This document shows, one piece after another, positions 17,936-27,459 of a DNA stretch of 64,000 nt. Positions within the stretch are counted from its first letter, which is position 1, and each line of letters begins with the position of its first letter. The position numbers and the translations under genes are program-made. Source of the DNA: Litorivita pollutaquae (GTDB lineage Bacteria > Pseudomonadota > Alphaproteobacteria > Rhodobacterales > Rhodobacteraceae); NCBI RefSeq assembly GCF_003205515.1, contig NZ_KZ826484.1:186001-250000 (forward strand), read 5' to 3'. The notes under the pieces were generated by a model. The model was not told the DNA's origin, made no database searches, and was given only the letters and a program-made list of their open reading frames with translations.

Positions 17936-19023
17936 AGCAAATGCCCGGATTTGGCCGCCTTGGTGGCAAGGTAGGCTTGGTTATGGGCATTTTCGCCGAC
18001 TTTAAGCGGCACGCGCTCGGTCACGCGCACGCCGGCCTTTTCCATCATCGCAATTTTGGCGGGGTTGTTGGTCAGCAACCTTACGGCCGTAAATCCCATG
18101 GTCTTGAGGATTTCCGCCCCCAAACGAAAATCGCGTTCATCATCCTCAAAGCCAAGGCGGTGGTTCGCCTCAACGGTATCAAAGCCTTGGTCCTGCAAAG
18201 AGTAGGCGCGCATTTTATTGGCCAGGCCGATGCCGCGTCCCTCTTGATTGAGGTATAGCAACACGCCCGCGCCCTCTGCCCCCATTTGCGCCATTGCTCC
18301 GCGCAACTGCGGGCCGCAATCGCATTTCAAAGATCCCATCAGGTCGCCGGTAAAGCAGGCCGAGTGTAGCCGTACCAGCGCCGGTGTGTCGCGGGCCGGA
18401 TGTCCGACTTCCATCGCGTAGTGTTCCTCGCCGCCATCCTCGGGCCGGAACACATGCAAGCGCCCGGCCTCGGAGACGTCCATCGGCAAGCGCGCGGACA
18501 CCACCGGATTCAAATGTGAGGTGACCGCGAGCACAGGGGCGGCGTGCACCGCATCAACGCGGGTCAGATGGTTTTGTTCCGCAAAGGTCGCGCCGTCGGG
18601 CAAATCCAACATCACCACCGCCGGCAAAAGCCGCGCGGTTTTGGCCAATGTGATCGCCATCCGGTGCAGCACCGCATCGCCGCCGCGCGCCGCCCGCAGC
18701 GGCCCCTTCATCGGGGTTTTGAGATCGTCTGCCGGATCGGCCACGCCCAAAATCCATGCCAAATTTGCACCCGCATCGATCAATATTCGCGCCGTGTCGC
18801 CGTCATAGGCCACGGCCTTGAGCGTTTGTGCCCGCCGTGCCGTAATCGCAAGAACCGGCGCGCCCCCAAGAGCATGCAGATCCGCAAGCCGCTGCGCATC
18901 AAGCGTTTCCGCCGCCAGAACCAAGGCATCGCCGTGTGCACCGGACAACACAACCGGCACCCCCATACGCAAATCTGCACGGGCGCGAGACAAGGTTTCG
19001 GTGATGTCGGGGGCAAAGCTCAT
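17932..19023 (-). CDS. ribA: GTP cyclohydrolase II with an extra N-terminal domain
   Basis: A 363-residue enzyme for the first step of riboflavin synthesis (GTP to the diaminopyrimidine). The C-terminal half is a complete RibA: zinc ligands C223, C234 and C236 (CFTGDLMGSLKCDC), NQEGRGIGL at 259-267, and LLTNNPAKI. The first ~165 residues look like the alphaproteobacterial N-terminal extension; I see no DHBP synthase motifs in it, so it should not be called RibBA. The stop overlaps the L,D-transpeptidase start. Upstream it diverges from the response regulator. Confidence 0.9.
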   Translation of the reverse strand: MSFAPDITETLSRARADLRMGVPVVLSGAHGDALVLAAETLDAQRLADLHALGGAPVLAITARRAQTLKAVAYDGDTARILIDAGANLAWILGVADPADDLKTPMKGPLRAARGGDAVLHRMAITLAKTARLLPAVVMLDLPDGATFAEQNHLTRVDAVHAAPVLAVTSHLNPVVSARLPMDVSEAGRLHVFRPEDGGEEHYAMEVGHPARDTPALVRLHSACFTGDLMGSLKCDCGPQLRGAMAQMGAEGAGVLLYLNQEGRGIGLANKMRAYSLQDQGFDTVEANHRLGFEDDERDFRLGAEILKTMGFTAVRLLTNNPAKIAMMEKAGVRVTERVPLKVGENAHNQAYLATKAAKSGHLL

Positions 19024-19201
19024 CGTAGCGCTCTTTCGTGGTTCTGGTCGGGTATCCTATGTTTCATGTAACCCTTGTCGACATGTATTGAAACAATGAT
19101 GGCGGGTTTTACACGAGGCCGTGAGCGAAGTGCCACAAATCTTGCCGATGCCATTGGGTCGCCTCACATGATATCGCAATAACGTGAAAAGGAGGCCCAT
19201 C

Positions 19202-19888
19202 ATGGGACAGCTTAAGAAAATTCTTCTGGTCGATGACGATGACGACCTGCGCGAGGCGCTTGGCGAGCAATTGGTGATGACCGAGGATTTCGATGTCTTT
19301 GAGGCGGCCGATGGCGCCGGGGCGCTCGAAAAGGCCAAGGAACAGATTTACGATCTGGTGATCCTTGACGTTGGCCTGCCAGATACCGACGGGCGCGAAT
19401 TATGCCGCTTGTTGCGCAAGCAGGGTGTCAAAAGCCCGGTGGTGATGCTCACCGGCCACGACAGCGACGCCGATACCATTCTTGGTCTCGATGCCGGCGC
19501 GAATGATTACGTCACCAAACCATTCAAATTTCCGGTGCTTTTGGCCCGGATCCGCGCGCAGTTGCGCCAGCACGAGCAAAGCGAGGACGCGGTGTTCCAA
19601 TTGGGGCCGTATACTTTCAAACCCTCGATGAAGATGTTGATCACCGAGGATGAGAAGAAAATCCGTCTTACCGAAAAAGAGACGAATATTCTGAAGTTCC
19701 TCTACCGCTCTTCCGAGGGCATCGTGCCGCGCGATACGCTGCTGCATGAGGTTTGGGGATATAACGCAGGGGTAACGACTCATACGCTTGAGACGCATAT
19801 CTATCGCTTGCGCCAGAAAATCGAGCCCGATCCTTCAAACGCACGGCTGCTGGTCACGGAAAGCGGCGGTTACCGTTTGGTGGCTTAA
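19202..19888 (+). CDS. OmpR/PhoB-family response regulator (orphan, CenR-like)
   Basis: A 228-residue two-component regulator. Receiver domain: acidic pocket DDDDD at 11-15, phospho-acceptor D56 (LILDVGLPDTDG), T84 and K106 (TKPFK). A winged-helix DNA-binding domain follows (EKETNILKFLYRS to ESGGYRLVA). The start is the ATG at 19202 with AAAGGAGG 7 nt upstream; a GTG six codons earlier overlaps that site. No histidine kinase is adjacent. The sequence resembles the essential envelope regulator CenR of Rhodobacter as I recall it, but this is memory, not a search. A terminator follows. Confidence 0.88.
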   Translation: MGQLKKILLVDDDDDLREALGEQLVMTEDFDVFEAADGAGALEKAKEQIYDLVILDVGLPDTDGRELCRLLRKQGVKSPVVMLTGHDSDADTILGLDAGANDYVTKPFKFPVLLARIRAQLRQHEQSEDAVFQLGPYTFKPSMKMLITEDEKKIRLTEKETNILKFLYRSSEGIVPRDTLLHEVWGYNAGVTTHTLETHIYRLRQKIEPDPSNARLLVTESGGYRLVA

Positions 19889-19995
19889 AACATCGGCGCG
19901 TTTTCTTTCATCACGTGGCGCGCGTCAGAACCGGATTATGCGGGGTTTATCTCGGTTCATTCCGGGACCTGCCTGCCCACATGAATGCACCTCTT

Positions 19996-20035
19996 CTATG
20001 GTTCCGGCGCGTTGTGCCGGTACCATAGTTCTTTA
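19996..20035 (+). terminator. Intrinsic terminator downstream of the response regulator
   Basis: A long hairpin: 19996-20008 pairs with 20016-20028 with a single T-T mismatch, loop GCGTTGT, followed by TTCTTT. It lies about 105 bp after the response-regulator stop. Confidence 0.8.
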
Positions 20036-20081
20036 AAAGGATGCTTGCCGGTTTACGGGGGCGTGCGCAGCGGGCCGCAGC

Positions 20082-20612
20082 TTAGAATTTAAATTCACGC
20101 TTTTTGAAGAACGGGTAGGCGCTGCGCAGCATATCGACATGGCCTTCGGATTGCACCCGCATCAGATACCATGCGCCGCCTTCCTTGAGCGCCAAGAGGT
20201 TTTGCGGCGCATCGACGGTTTTGCCACCCGCCGTGACCACAACCTGCGCCGGTACAAAAGTATATAATACCTCTGTCCCGTCGGGCATTTTACCGGTTTT
20301 CGCCTTCAGCTCCGACAGATCTGTGGCAAAGGTATCGACCGTGGATTGGCCCATGACCTGTGCGCTTTGCGCTGCGAGCATCTCACGCAGTTGCGCGGCG
20401 GGAACGCCGACTTGCGCGGCCATCGCATCAACCAATCGTGGCGGCAACGTGTCGATCACCTGTTCAAAATCGTTGCTTTTCATTGCGGTGGAAAAGCTTT
20501 CTACCGTTTGAGACAGCATGGCATGTTCGGCGTCTTTTAGCCCTTTGGCCACCAACGGAAGCGGCGCAGACAAAACCGTGGCTGTGAGGAGCGTGGCGAG
20601 AAAAAGACGCAT
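20082..20612 (-). CDS. Exported protein of unknown function (DUF2059-like)
   Basis: A 176-residue protein with a signal peptide (MRLFLATLLTATVLSAPLPLVAKG) and a helical middle (LSQTVESFSTAMKSNDFEQVI, LVDAMAAQVGVPAAQLREML), then a beta-rich C-terminal half ending KKREFKF. The helical part is like small periplasmic proteins of the DUF2059 kind, but I cannot place it firmly. AAAGGA is 9 nt before the ATG at 20612; the longer frame upstream is rejected because the signal peptide begins here. It diverges from xthA. Confidence 0.75.
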   Translation of the reverse strand: MRLFLATLLTATVLSAPLPLVAKGLKDAEHAMLSQTVESFSTAMKSNDFEQVIDTLPPRLVDAMAAQVGVPAAQLREMLAAQSAQVMGQSTVDTFATDLSELKAKTGKMPDGTEVLYTFVPAQVVVTAGGKTVDAPQNLLALKEGGAWYLMRVQSEGHVDMLRSAYPFFKKREFKF

Positions 20613-20804
20613 GGGTGATATCCTTTCGGTCCATTGGCAGGGCAGATTTAGGCGCAACCTCACATACCGGTTGTAACAGCGCAAGCGGCCCGCCTGTTGC
20701 GTCACGCCGAGCGGCGCGGCCCCGCCGCGCAAAGGGGCGAAAGCCGTTTGCATATTTCGGCCCGCTCCGGTCTAACTGTGCGTGTATCTTTGAGAGGGAT
20801 CGGC

Positions 20805-21593
20805 ATGGCGTTTACATTGGCAACTTGGAACATTAACTCGGTCCGATTGCGCGAGCCGATTGTCTGTAAGCTGATGCAAGAGGAATTGCCCGATGTATTG
20901 TGCTTGCAAGAATGCAAATCCCCCGTTGATAAAATCCCGCTCGAGCAGTTCCACGCGCTTGGCTATCATCACATGGTGGCACGCGGGCAAAAGGGATATA
21001 ATGGCGTTGCGATCTTGTCGAAATTGCCCATCGAAGAGGCGGGCGCCGAAGATTTCGCATCCCTTGGTCACGCCCGCCACATTGCCGGACGGCTGGAGAA
21101 CGGCGTGACGATCCACAATTTCTACGTCCCTGCGGGCGGCGACGAGCCGAACCGTGAGCGCAACGAGAAATTCGGGCAAAAGCTCGATTACCTGACCGAG
21201 ATGCGCGACTATTTCCACGCGCAAAATCCCGAAAAATCCATCCTCGTCGGCGACATCAATATTGCGCCGCGCGAAGATGATGTGTGGGATCACAAGAAAC
21301 TTTTGAAAATCGTCAGCCACACACCGATTGAGGTCGAGCACCTCGCGCAGGTGCAAGATAGTGCCAATTGGGTCGATATCACCCGTCAAGATATCCCCGA
21401 GGGCTTGCTCTATTCGTGGTGGTCCTACCGCGCCAAAGATTGGGATGCGGCCGATAAGGGGCGTAGGCTTGATCATATCTGGGCGACGCCGGATATTTCG
21501 ACGGCCGCGCACGACAGCCGTATCGCCCGCCATGTCCGTGGATGGGAAAAGCCCAGCGACCACGCACCGGTTTTCGCCAGTTTTGACCTTTGA
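20805..21593 (+). CDS. xthA: Exodeoxyribonuclease III (AP endonuclease)
   Basis: A 262-residue Mg-dependent repair nuclease that cuts at abasic sites and removes 3' blocks. Motifs of the exonuclease III family in order: TWNINSVR, LCLQECK, YNGVAILS, NFYVPAGG, LVGDINIAP (catalytic Asp/Asn), and the C-terminal RRLDHIWA and SDHAPVFASF (catalytic Asp-His). The ATG at 20805 begins directly with the first strand (MAFTLATWNINS). Upstream in-frame ATGs lie in the opposing promoter region and are rejected. It begins a plus-strand run through trm112. Confidence 0.95.
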   Translation: MAFTLATWNINSVRLREPIVCKLMQEELPDVLCLQECKSPVDKIPLEQFHALGYHHMVARGQKGYNGVAILSKLPIEEAGAEDFASLGHARHIAGRLENGVTIHNFYVPAGGDEPNRERNEKFGQKLDYLTEMRDYFHAQNPEKSILVGDINIAPREDDVWDHKKLLKIVSHTPIEVEHLAQVQDSANWVDITRQDIPEGLLYSWWSYRAKDWDAADKGRRLDHIWATPDISTAAHDSRIARHVRGWEKPSDHAPVFASFDL

Positions 21594-21646
21594 ATTTATG
21601 CCTGCCGCCCTCATATAAGGGCAAACGAACCTAAGGAGCCACACCC

Positions 21647-22552
21647 ATGTTGGAACTCGGCCAATCGCAAAATGCCCCAGCGGGCGACATCATCAAAGAC
21701 GTCTCTGAAGCCACCTTTATGGCGGATGTTGTCGAGGCCTCCAAAGAGGTGCCGATCATTGTTGATTTCTGGGCGCCGTGGTGCGGGCCGTGCAAAACGC
21801 TGGGCCCACAACTTGAGGCCGCTGTGACCGCAACCGGTGGCGCGGTGCGCATGGTCAAGGTCAACGTCGACGAAAATCAAGGTATTGCGGGGCAATTGCG
21901 CGTGCAATCCATCCCCACGGTTTATGCGTTTTGGCAAGGCCAACCCGTTGATGGTTTCCAAGGCGCCGTCGCAGGATCCGAAGTGACGGCATTTGTGGAG
22001 CGCACGGCGCAATTGGGCGGGGACGGCGGATTGGCCGATGCAATTGCCGCCGCCGAAGAGATGCTCGCTGAGGGCGCTGTCGCCGATGCGGCGCAAACCT
22101 TTGCGGCGATTTTGGAGGAAGATCCGAACAATGCCGCCGCCTACGGTGGGTTGGTCCGGTCCTATGTCCTTGCCGGGGATTTGGACCAAGCCGAAGCCAC
22201 ATTGAACGGCGCGCCCGTAGAGATTTCCACAGCGCCGGAATTGGAAGCCGCCCATGCGCAATTGGAACTCGCCCGCCAGGCCGAAGGCGCCGGGCCGGTG
22301 GATGACTTGCGCGCGGCGGTCGACGCCAATCCTGACGATATGCAGGCACGGTTCGATCTTGCTCAGGCTTTGCACGGCGCGGGTCAGGTCGAAGAAGCGG
22401 TTGAGGCGCTGCTCGAGATGTTCCGCCGAGATCGGGATTGGAATGATGGTGCCGCCAAAGCGCAGCTTTTCACTATTTTTGATGCTCTCAAACCCAATGA
22501 CCCGATTGTGCTCAACGGGCGGCGTAAATTGTCGTCAATGATATTTGTCTAA
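21647..22552 (+). CDS. Thioredoxin-TPR co-chaperone (YbbN/CnoX-like)
   Basis: A 301-residue protein with an N-terminal thioredoxin domain (CGPC at C46/C49 in WAPWCGPCK, cis-Pro in QSIPTVYAF) and a C-terminal half of TPR-like helical repeats (ILEEDPNNAAAYGGLVRSYVLAGDLDQAEATL and so on). E. coli CnoX has SXXC instead of CXXC; here the full CGPC suggests real redox activity. The likely role is protection of clients from oxidative damage with GroEL or Hsp70. TAAGGAG precedes the ATG; it is 53 bp after xthA and 27 bp before the next gene. Confidence 0.88.
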   Translation: MLELGQSQNAPAGDIIKDVSEATFMADVVEASKEVPIIVDFWAPWCGPCKTLGPQLEAAVTATGGAVRMVKVNVDENQGIAGQLRVQSIPTVYAFWQGQPVDGFQGAVAGSEVTAFVERTAQLGGDGGLADAIAAAEEMLAEGAVADAAQTFAAILEEDPNNAAAYGGLVRSYVLAGDLDQAEATLNGAPVEISTAPELEAAHAQLELARQAEGAGPVDDLRAAVDANPDDMQARFDLAQALHGAGQVEEAVEALLEMFRRDRDWNDGAAKAQLFTIFDALKPNDPIVLNGRRKLSSMIFV

Positions 22553-22579
22553 AGGCGCAGCGGGGCTAGATAGAGGAAG

Positions 22580-23236
22580 ATGAAAACTATCATTCTGCCC
22601 GACATCATCCCGGTTTTTCCTTTGCCGGGCGCGCTATTGCTGCCGCGCTCGCGTTTGCCGTTGCATGTGTTCGAACCGCGATATCTGGCGATGCTGGAAG
22701 ATGCGCTCAAAACACCGGAGCGGTTGGTCGGGATGATCCAACCCATCGCCCGCCCGCCCAATCAAATCGCAGCGGAAGGCAGCACCGGATTGCATCAAAT
22801 CGGATGCGCGGGCCGTGTGACGCAGTTTTCCGAAACCGAAGACGGGCGTTATATGATCACGTTGACCGGTGTGTCGCGGTTCCGGCTTCTCGAAGAGGTC
22901 CAAGGGTTTACACCCTACCGGCGGGCCCATGTGGATTGGCAGGATTTTTCCGCCGATCTGGGCCGTGTGGAAAAAGATGACGGTTTTGATCGTAGCGGTT
23001 TTCTGCGCCTGTTGTCGCGTTACTTCGACGCGCAGGAGTTGGACACCGATTGGGATGATCTGGACGCGGCCGACGACGAATTGTTGATTAATTCGCTCTC
23101 GATGATGTTGGAGTTCGAGCCCGAAGACAAGCAGGCGCTTTTGGAAGCACCGTCCTTGCGCACCCGGCGCGAAACCTTGGTGACACTGATTGAATTTTCC
23201 CTGCGCGGCGGGGATACGGAGGAGATATTGCAATGA
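22580..23236 (+). CDS. Lon N-terminal (substrate-binding) domain protein
   Basis: A 218-residue protein made of the Lon N-terminal fold alone: [34 protein letters not shown] is the diagnostic opening, followed by [33 protein letters not shown] and a helical tail. There is no ATPase or protease domain, so it is a stand-alone adaptor-like member of the family with unknown targets. Its stop overlaps the trm112 start by 4 bp (ATGA), so the two are co-translated. Confidence 0.9.
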   Translation: MKTIILPDIIPVFPLPGALLLPRSRLPLHVFEPRYLAMLEDALKTPERLVGMIQPIARPPNQIAAEGSTGLHQIGCAGRVTQFSETEDGRYMITLTGVSRFRLLEEVQGFTPYRRAHVDWQDFSADLGRVEKDDGFDRSGFLRLLSRYFDAQELDTDWDDLDAADDELLINSLSMMLEFEPEDKQALLEAPSLRTRRETLVTLIEFSLRGGDTEEILQ

Positions 23237-23451
23237 TGGATGACACCCGTAGCGCCGAGACGCCGGAGGTTGCGCGCGAGCTTGGCTTTGATCCCAAGAT
23301 GCTTGAAGCTTTGGTCTGCCCGCAAACTCAATCTGTGCTTGAGTATGACGCGGCGGCGCAGGAGTTGATCAGCCGGTCCGCACATCTTGCCTATCCGATC
23401 CGCAACGGCATTCCGGTGATGTTGGTGGATGAGGCGCGGCGTCTGGAGTAA
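23233..23451 (+). CDS. Trm112 family protein
   Basis: A 72-residue small protein with the Trm112/UPF0434 pattern: [16 protein letters not shown], then [25 protein letters not shown]. In other organisms Trm112 is a zinc-binding activator of methyltransferases; only one Cys of a zinc site is visible here, so metal binding is doubtful. The start overlaps the Lon-N gene by 4 bp and it converges on the UbiH-type gene with 3 bp between stops. Confidence 0.88.
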   Translation: MMDDTRSAETPEVARELGFDPKMLEALVCPQTQSVLEYDAAAQELISRSAHLAYPIRNGIPVMLVDEARRLE

Positions 23452-23454
23452 AAC

Positions 23455-24669
23455 CTACCCGCGCATCAAATCGGGCAGATCGCCGGTCAAACCGGCGGCC
23501 TCCCGAATGAAGCTGCGCCTGAGGGCCGGTAACGCATTGACCACGCCCATGCCAATATCACGCCCCAATCGCAGCAGGGGATTGTCATTTGAAAACAATT
23601 TATTGGTTAAATCCGTGGCCATCGCCAACGTCGCCGTATCAAATCGCCGCCACGATTGATAGCGCGCCAGAACCATCGAAGATGCGATGTCTTCCCCGCG
23701 CCGGTTGGCGTCGCGCAAGACCTGCACCAATGCTCCGACATCGCGCAGACCGGCGTTTAATCCCTGGCCTGCAATCGGGTGCATCCCATGGGCCGCATCT
23801 CCGACCAAAGCCAGACGTTCCCCGATGAAGCTGTCGGCAATGGTCAGCGCCAGCGGGTAGCTGAATCTTTGACCGGCCAAGGCAATATCGCCAAGAAAAT
23901 CGCCAAATCGTGGGCGCAGGGCCGCCATATATCCGGCTTCATTCAACCGGTTCAGTGCGGCAGCGTTTTCCTGACTTTCGCTCCATACAATCGACGACCG
24001 GTTGCCGAGCAGCGGCAAGATCGCCAAGGGCCCCTCGGGCATGAAGAACTGATGTGCGATGCCGTGATGCGGCAGCTCATGCTCAATCGCACAGACCAGC
24101 GCGGTTTGCCCGTAATCCCACCCCGTCCGGGTGATACCCGCCCGCGCCGCTGTGCCTGATGCGCGCCCATCGCATCCAATGATCAACCGCGTGCGGTGCA
24201 CATTCCCATCCTCAAGCGTCAGCACCGCGCCCGTATGCGAGACCTCTTGGGCCACAACGCGGGCCTGAATTTGTGTGACACCTGCTTGGTCATCCAGCGC
24301 ATCCAAAAAGGCACCGCGCAAATGGCGATCCTCCATCATGTATCCCATCGGGCCTTCTTCGATCTCGGCGTGATCGAAATGCAGGCCGAGCGGCGATGGC
24401 CCCGCACCCGCATGCCCGTCGGACACTTTGATCTCTAACATCGGTTGGGCGTGGTCTTCGATCCTCTCCCAAATGCCGATCCGATCCAATAGACGCATCG
24501 ACCCATGGGCCAACGCATAGGCGCGCCCGTCGAAGTCTTTGGCATGTCGGTCGGGGGCCGGGAGGGCATCGATCACCGTGACCGAAAACCCCGCTTGGGC
24601 CAAGGGCAAGGCCAAAGCAGGACCGTTCAGGCCACCACCGACGATGGCGATATCGCTGTCATATGTCAT
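23455..24669 (-). CDS. UbiH/UbiF/VisC/COQ6 family FAD-dependent hydroxylase
   Basis: A 404-residue flavin monooxygenase, probably for one of the ring hydroxylations of ubiquinone synthesis. The FAD-binding GGGLNG is at residues 11-16, the DG motif is LIIGCDGRASGTAARAG, and the second FAD site is ALVGDAAHGMHPIAGQGLN, typical of the UbiH group. The ATG at 24669 (MTYDSDIAIV) is chosen because it opens directly with the Rossmann strand; 36 bp upstream another ATG is possible. It diverges from the amidase gene with 86 bp between starts. Which position of the ring is hydroxylated cannot be told. Confidence 0.88.
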   Translation of the reverse strand: MTYDSDIAIVGGGLNGPALALPLAQAGFSVTVIDALPAPDRHAKDFDGRAYALAHGSMRLLDRIGIWERIEDHAQPMLEIKVSDGHAGAGPSPLGLHFDHAEIEEGPMGYMMEDRHLRGAFLDALDDQAGVTQIQARVVAQEVSHTGAVLTLEDGNVHRTRLIIGCDGRASGTAARAGITRTGWDYGQTALVCAIEHELPHHGIAHQFFMPEGPLAILPLLGNRSSIVWSESQENAAALNRLNEAGYMAALRPRFGDFLGDIALAGQRFSYPLALTIADSFIGERLALVGDAAHGMHPIAGQGLNAGLRDVGALVQVLRDANRRGEDIASSMVLARYQSWRRFDTATLAMATDLTNKLFSNDNPLLRLGRDIGMGVVNALPALRRSFIREAAGLTGDLPDLMRG

Positions 24670-24755
24670 GCGTTTCAATATGGCCGCGCGCGCGGGATTG
24701 TCCATGCGGTTTTGCGCCGCTACGTTGATATTCGACGGATACGGAAGGGCGGACA

Positions 24756-26087
24756 ATGGACAAGGCATGGCAAGAGATGAGTGCGGCGGATCTGGGCCGC
24801 GAAATTGCGCGCGGTGAACTGGACCCGCGCGAGTTGACGGCGTATTTTCTCGACGCGATCGCGGCACATGATTTTGGCCCGCGCATCTATGCCCGCACCA
24901 CGGAAGACCGCGCAATGGCCGAAGCCGAAGCGGCCTTGAAACGCGCGAAAAACGGTTTGCGGGTGTCCCCCTTGGATGGCGTGCCGGTCTCATGGAAGGA
25001 TTTATTTGACAGCGCCGGTGTGGCGACCGAAGCAGGCTCGGCCTTGCTCAAGGGGCGCAGGCCAGAGGCCGATGCCGAAGCGCTGCGCAACGGGGCGGCG
25101 ATGGGTTTGATTTGCCTTGGCAAAACTCACATGAGCGAATTGGCGTTTTCGGGGCTGGGCCTGAATCCGATGACTGCGACGCCGCCTTGTGTAAATGATT
25201 TGGCCGCCGTATCGGGCGGATCGTCCTCGGGGGCCGCGACCTCTGTGGCCTTTGGATTGGCGGCGGGGGCCATTGGGTCGGACACCGGCGGCTCCGTGCG
25301 TATTCCGGCAGCCTGGAATGATTTGGTCGGGCTTAAGACAACCTCGGGACGGGTCTCTCTCAAGGGCGTGGTGCCGTTGTGTAAACGGTATGATACAGTG
25401 GGGCCATTGGCGCGTACGGTGGAGGACGCGGCATTTTTGCTTGCCGCCATCGAGGGCGGAAAGCCCGCTGATTTGCGCGGTGCATCGCTGAAAGGCGCGC
25501 GGATTGCGGCCTTGCAAACCGCCGTGCTGGATGACGTGCGCGGCGCGCCGATGGCGGCGTATCGTTCTGCGGTGGAGCGGTTGCAGGCGGCCGGCGCCGT
25601 CATCGACAAAATTGACGCGCCCGAAGTCGCCCGTGCGCTCGACCAGTCCGCCGTCAGTTTCACAGCAGAGGCCTATGGGCTTTGGCGCGAGGCCATCGAG
25701 GCGGCACCAGAGAAAATGTATGGCCCTATTCTTGAGCGGTTCCGCTCCGGCGCGGCCTTCACCGGTGCCGATTATGTCGCCGCGTGGGAGGTCCTTGCCG
25801 AATGCCGTGCGGTATGGAATGCGCGGGTGGCGGGATATGATGCAGTGCTCTTGCCAACCGCCCCGATCCTGCCGCCGGATATGGCCCGTTTGGAAACCGA
25901 TGAGGGTTACTATGTCACTGAAAACATTTTGGCTTTACGCAACACTCGGGTGGCAAATGTTTTGGGGCTGTCGGCGATTACGCTGCCCACCGGCGTGCCA
26001 TCATGCGGGGTGAGCTTGATGGGAAAACCCATGGGTGAAGAGGCTCTGTTGCGGGTGGCCTTCGCGGCCGAAGCCGCGCTGTCGTAA
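24756..26087 (+). CDS. Amidase signature family protein
   Basis: A 443-residue amidase with the Ser-cisSer-Lys triad: K81 (SWKDLF), the cis-Ser in GGSSSGA (154-160) and the nucleophile S180 in GSDTGGSVR. It hydrolyses an amide of unknown identity; GatA is excluded as the likely role because the gene stands apart from gatB/gatC and the N-terminal part differs. It is followed by 177 bp of spacer, then the aminotransferase. Confidence 0.88.
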   Translation: MDKAWQEMSAADLGREIARGELDPRELTAYFLDAIAAHDFGPRIYARTTEDRAMAEAEAALKRAKNGLRVSPLDGVPVSWKDLFDSAGVATEAGSALLKGRRPEADAEALRNGAAMGLICLGKTHMSELAFSGLGLNPMTATPPCVNDLAAVSGGSSSGAATSVAFGLAAGAIGSDTGGSVRIPAAWNDLVGLKTTSGRVSLKGVVPLCKRYDTVGPLARTVEDAAFLLAAIEGGKPADLRGASLKGARIAALQTAVLDDVRGAPMAAYRSAVERLQAAGAVIDKIDAPEVARALDQSAVSFTAEAYGLWREAIEAAPEKMYGPILERFRSGAAFTGADYVAAWEVLAECRAVWNARVAGYDAVLLPTAPILPPDMARLETDEGYYVTENILALRNTRVANVLGLSAITLPTGVPSCGVSLMGKPMGEEALLRVAFAAEAALS

Positions 26088-26264
26088 CGGCAGGGGAGGG
26101 GACGAAGCTCCACGTTGCGACTTTTCTGTCACGCTCGGTAGGGGTCCGTCGATCAAAATGCCACAAAAACGCGCCTGACCGCTTCGGCATGCTGGACGGA
26201 GCGGCGGGGGGTGGTGTAGTTTCGATTCAAACGGGACGCCAATGATCCCGAAATTGAGGCAGTT

Positions 26265-27443
26265 ATGATGTTCCCCGAGCGGTTTTCGAACCTACCGGCC
26301 TATGCGTTTCCGCGTTTGCGGAGCCTTCTGGACGCGCATGCGCCCGGAGGTGAAGTCATGCATATGACCATTGGTGAGCCTCAACACGCCTTTCCTGATT
26401 TTGTGCCGCAAATTTTGGCCGACAACGTGGCGGGATTTGCCAAATACCCGCCAAATGACGGAACGCCCGAATTGCTTGAAGCGATTTCTGGCTGGTTGAA
26501 GCGTCGTTTCGATGTGGCAATTCCCGACACCCAGATTATGGCGCTGAATGGCACGCGCGAGGGGCTTTATAACGCCTTGATGGCCCTTTGCCCCGAGCAG
26601 AAGAACGGCAAAACGCCGGTGGTTTTGGTGCCAAACCCGTTTTATCAAGTCTACATGGTCGCCTCCCTCGCGGTTGGGGCCGAGCCGGTCTTTGTACCCG
26701 CCACCCGTGACACCGGATTTTTGCCCGACTACGTCAGCCTGCCGAAGGAAATTTTGGAGCGCGTTGCGGTTGCCTATATCTGCACGCCGTCGAACCCCCA
26801 AGGCGCGGTCGCATCGCGCGACTACCTTGAGGAATTGATCGGGCTGGCCGAACGTTACGATTTTCAGATTTTCGCCGACGAATGTTATTCTGAGATTTAC
26901 CGCGACACGCCGCCGATCGGTGCGCTGACGGTGGCGCGTGATATGGGCGCGGATCCCGAACGTGTGGTGGTGTTTCATTCGCTTTCGAAACGCTCGAACC
27001 TGCCGGGATTGCGGTCGGGGTTCATGGCGGGTGGGGAGCAAAGTATTGCCCGGGCGCGGCAATTGCGCGCCTATGCCGGCGCGCCCTTGCCCTTGCCGTT
27101 GCAGCGCGTGGCTGAAGCCACGTGGCGCGACGAGGCGCATGTTGATGCAAGTCGCGCGCTCTACCAAGAGAAATATACCGTCGCCGACACCGTGTTTGCG
27201 GGGCTTGACGGATATCTGCCGCCCGAGGCGGGATTTTTCTTGTGGTTGCCCGTTGAGGACGGCGAAGAGGCGGCGATGAAGGCATGGACGCAAACCGGCG
27301 TCCGTGTGCTTCCGGGGGCATATTTGAGCAAAGACACCGGTGCGGACACGCCCGGTCAAAGATATATCCGGGTCGCAATGGTGGCCCCAAAAGACGAGAT
27401 GGAGCGCGGCCTGATCCGCCTGCGCGACTGTCTCTATGAGTAA
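26265..27443 (+). CDS. Class I/II aminotransferase (succinyldiaminopimelate aminotransferase-like)
   Basis: A 392-residue fold-type I PLP enzyme. Visible landmarks: [38 protein letters not shown] (the conserved Asn), [10 protein letters not shown] (Asp/Tyr contacts) and the PLP lysine K242 in [15 protein letters not shown]. That last segment and the overall pattern resemble the DapC/LL-diaminopimelate group, which would place it in lysine and peptidoglycan synthesis, but substrate is an inference. The frame overlaps an ATG possible for ftsK by 8 bp, so the two genes are tightly linked. Confidence 0.85.
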   Translation: MMFPERFSNLPAYAFPRLRSLLDAHAPGGEVMHMTIGEPQHAFPDFVPQILADNVAGFAKYPPNDGTPELLEAISGWLKRRFDVAIPDTQIMALNGTREGLYNALMALCPEQKNGKTPVVLVPNPFYQVYMVASLAVGAEPVFVPATRDTGFLPDYVSLPKEILERVAVAYICTPSNPQGAVASRDYLEELIGLAERYDFQIFADECYSEIYRDTPPIGALTVARDMGADPERVVVFHSLSKRSNLPGLRSGFMAGGEQSIARARQLRAYAGAPLPLPLQRVAEATWRDEAHVDASRALYQEKYTVADTVFAGLDGYLPPEAGFFLWLPVEDGEEAAMKAWTQTGVRVLPGAYLSKDTGADTPGQRYIRVAMVAPKDEMERGLIRLRDCLYE

Positions 27444-27459
27444 AAAAGGCGAGGCACGA

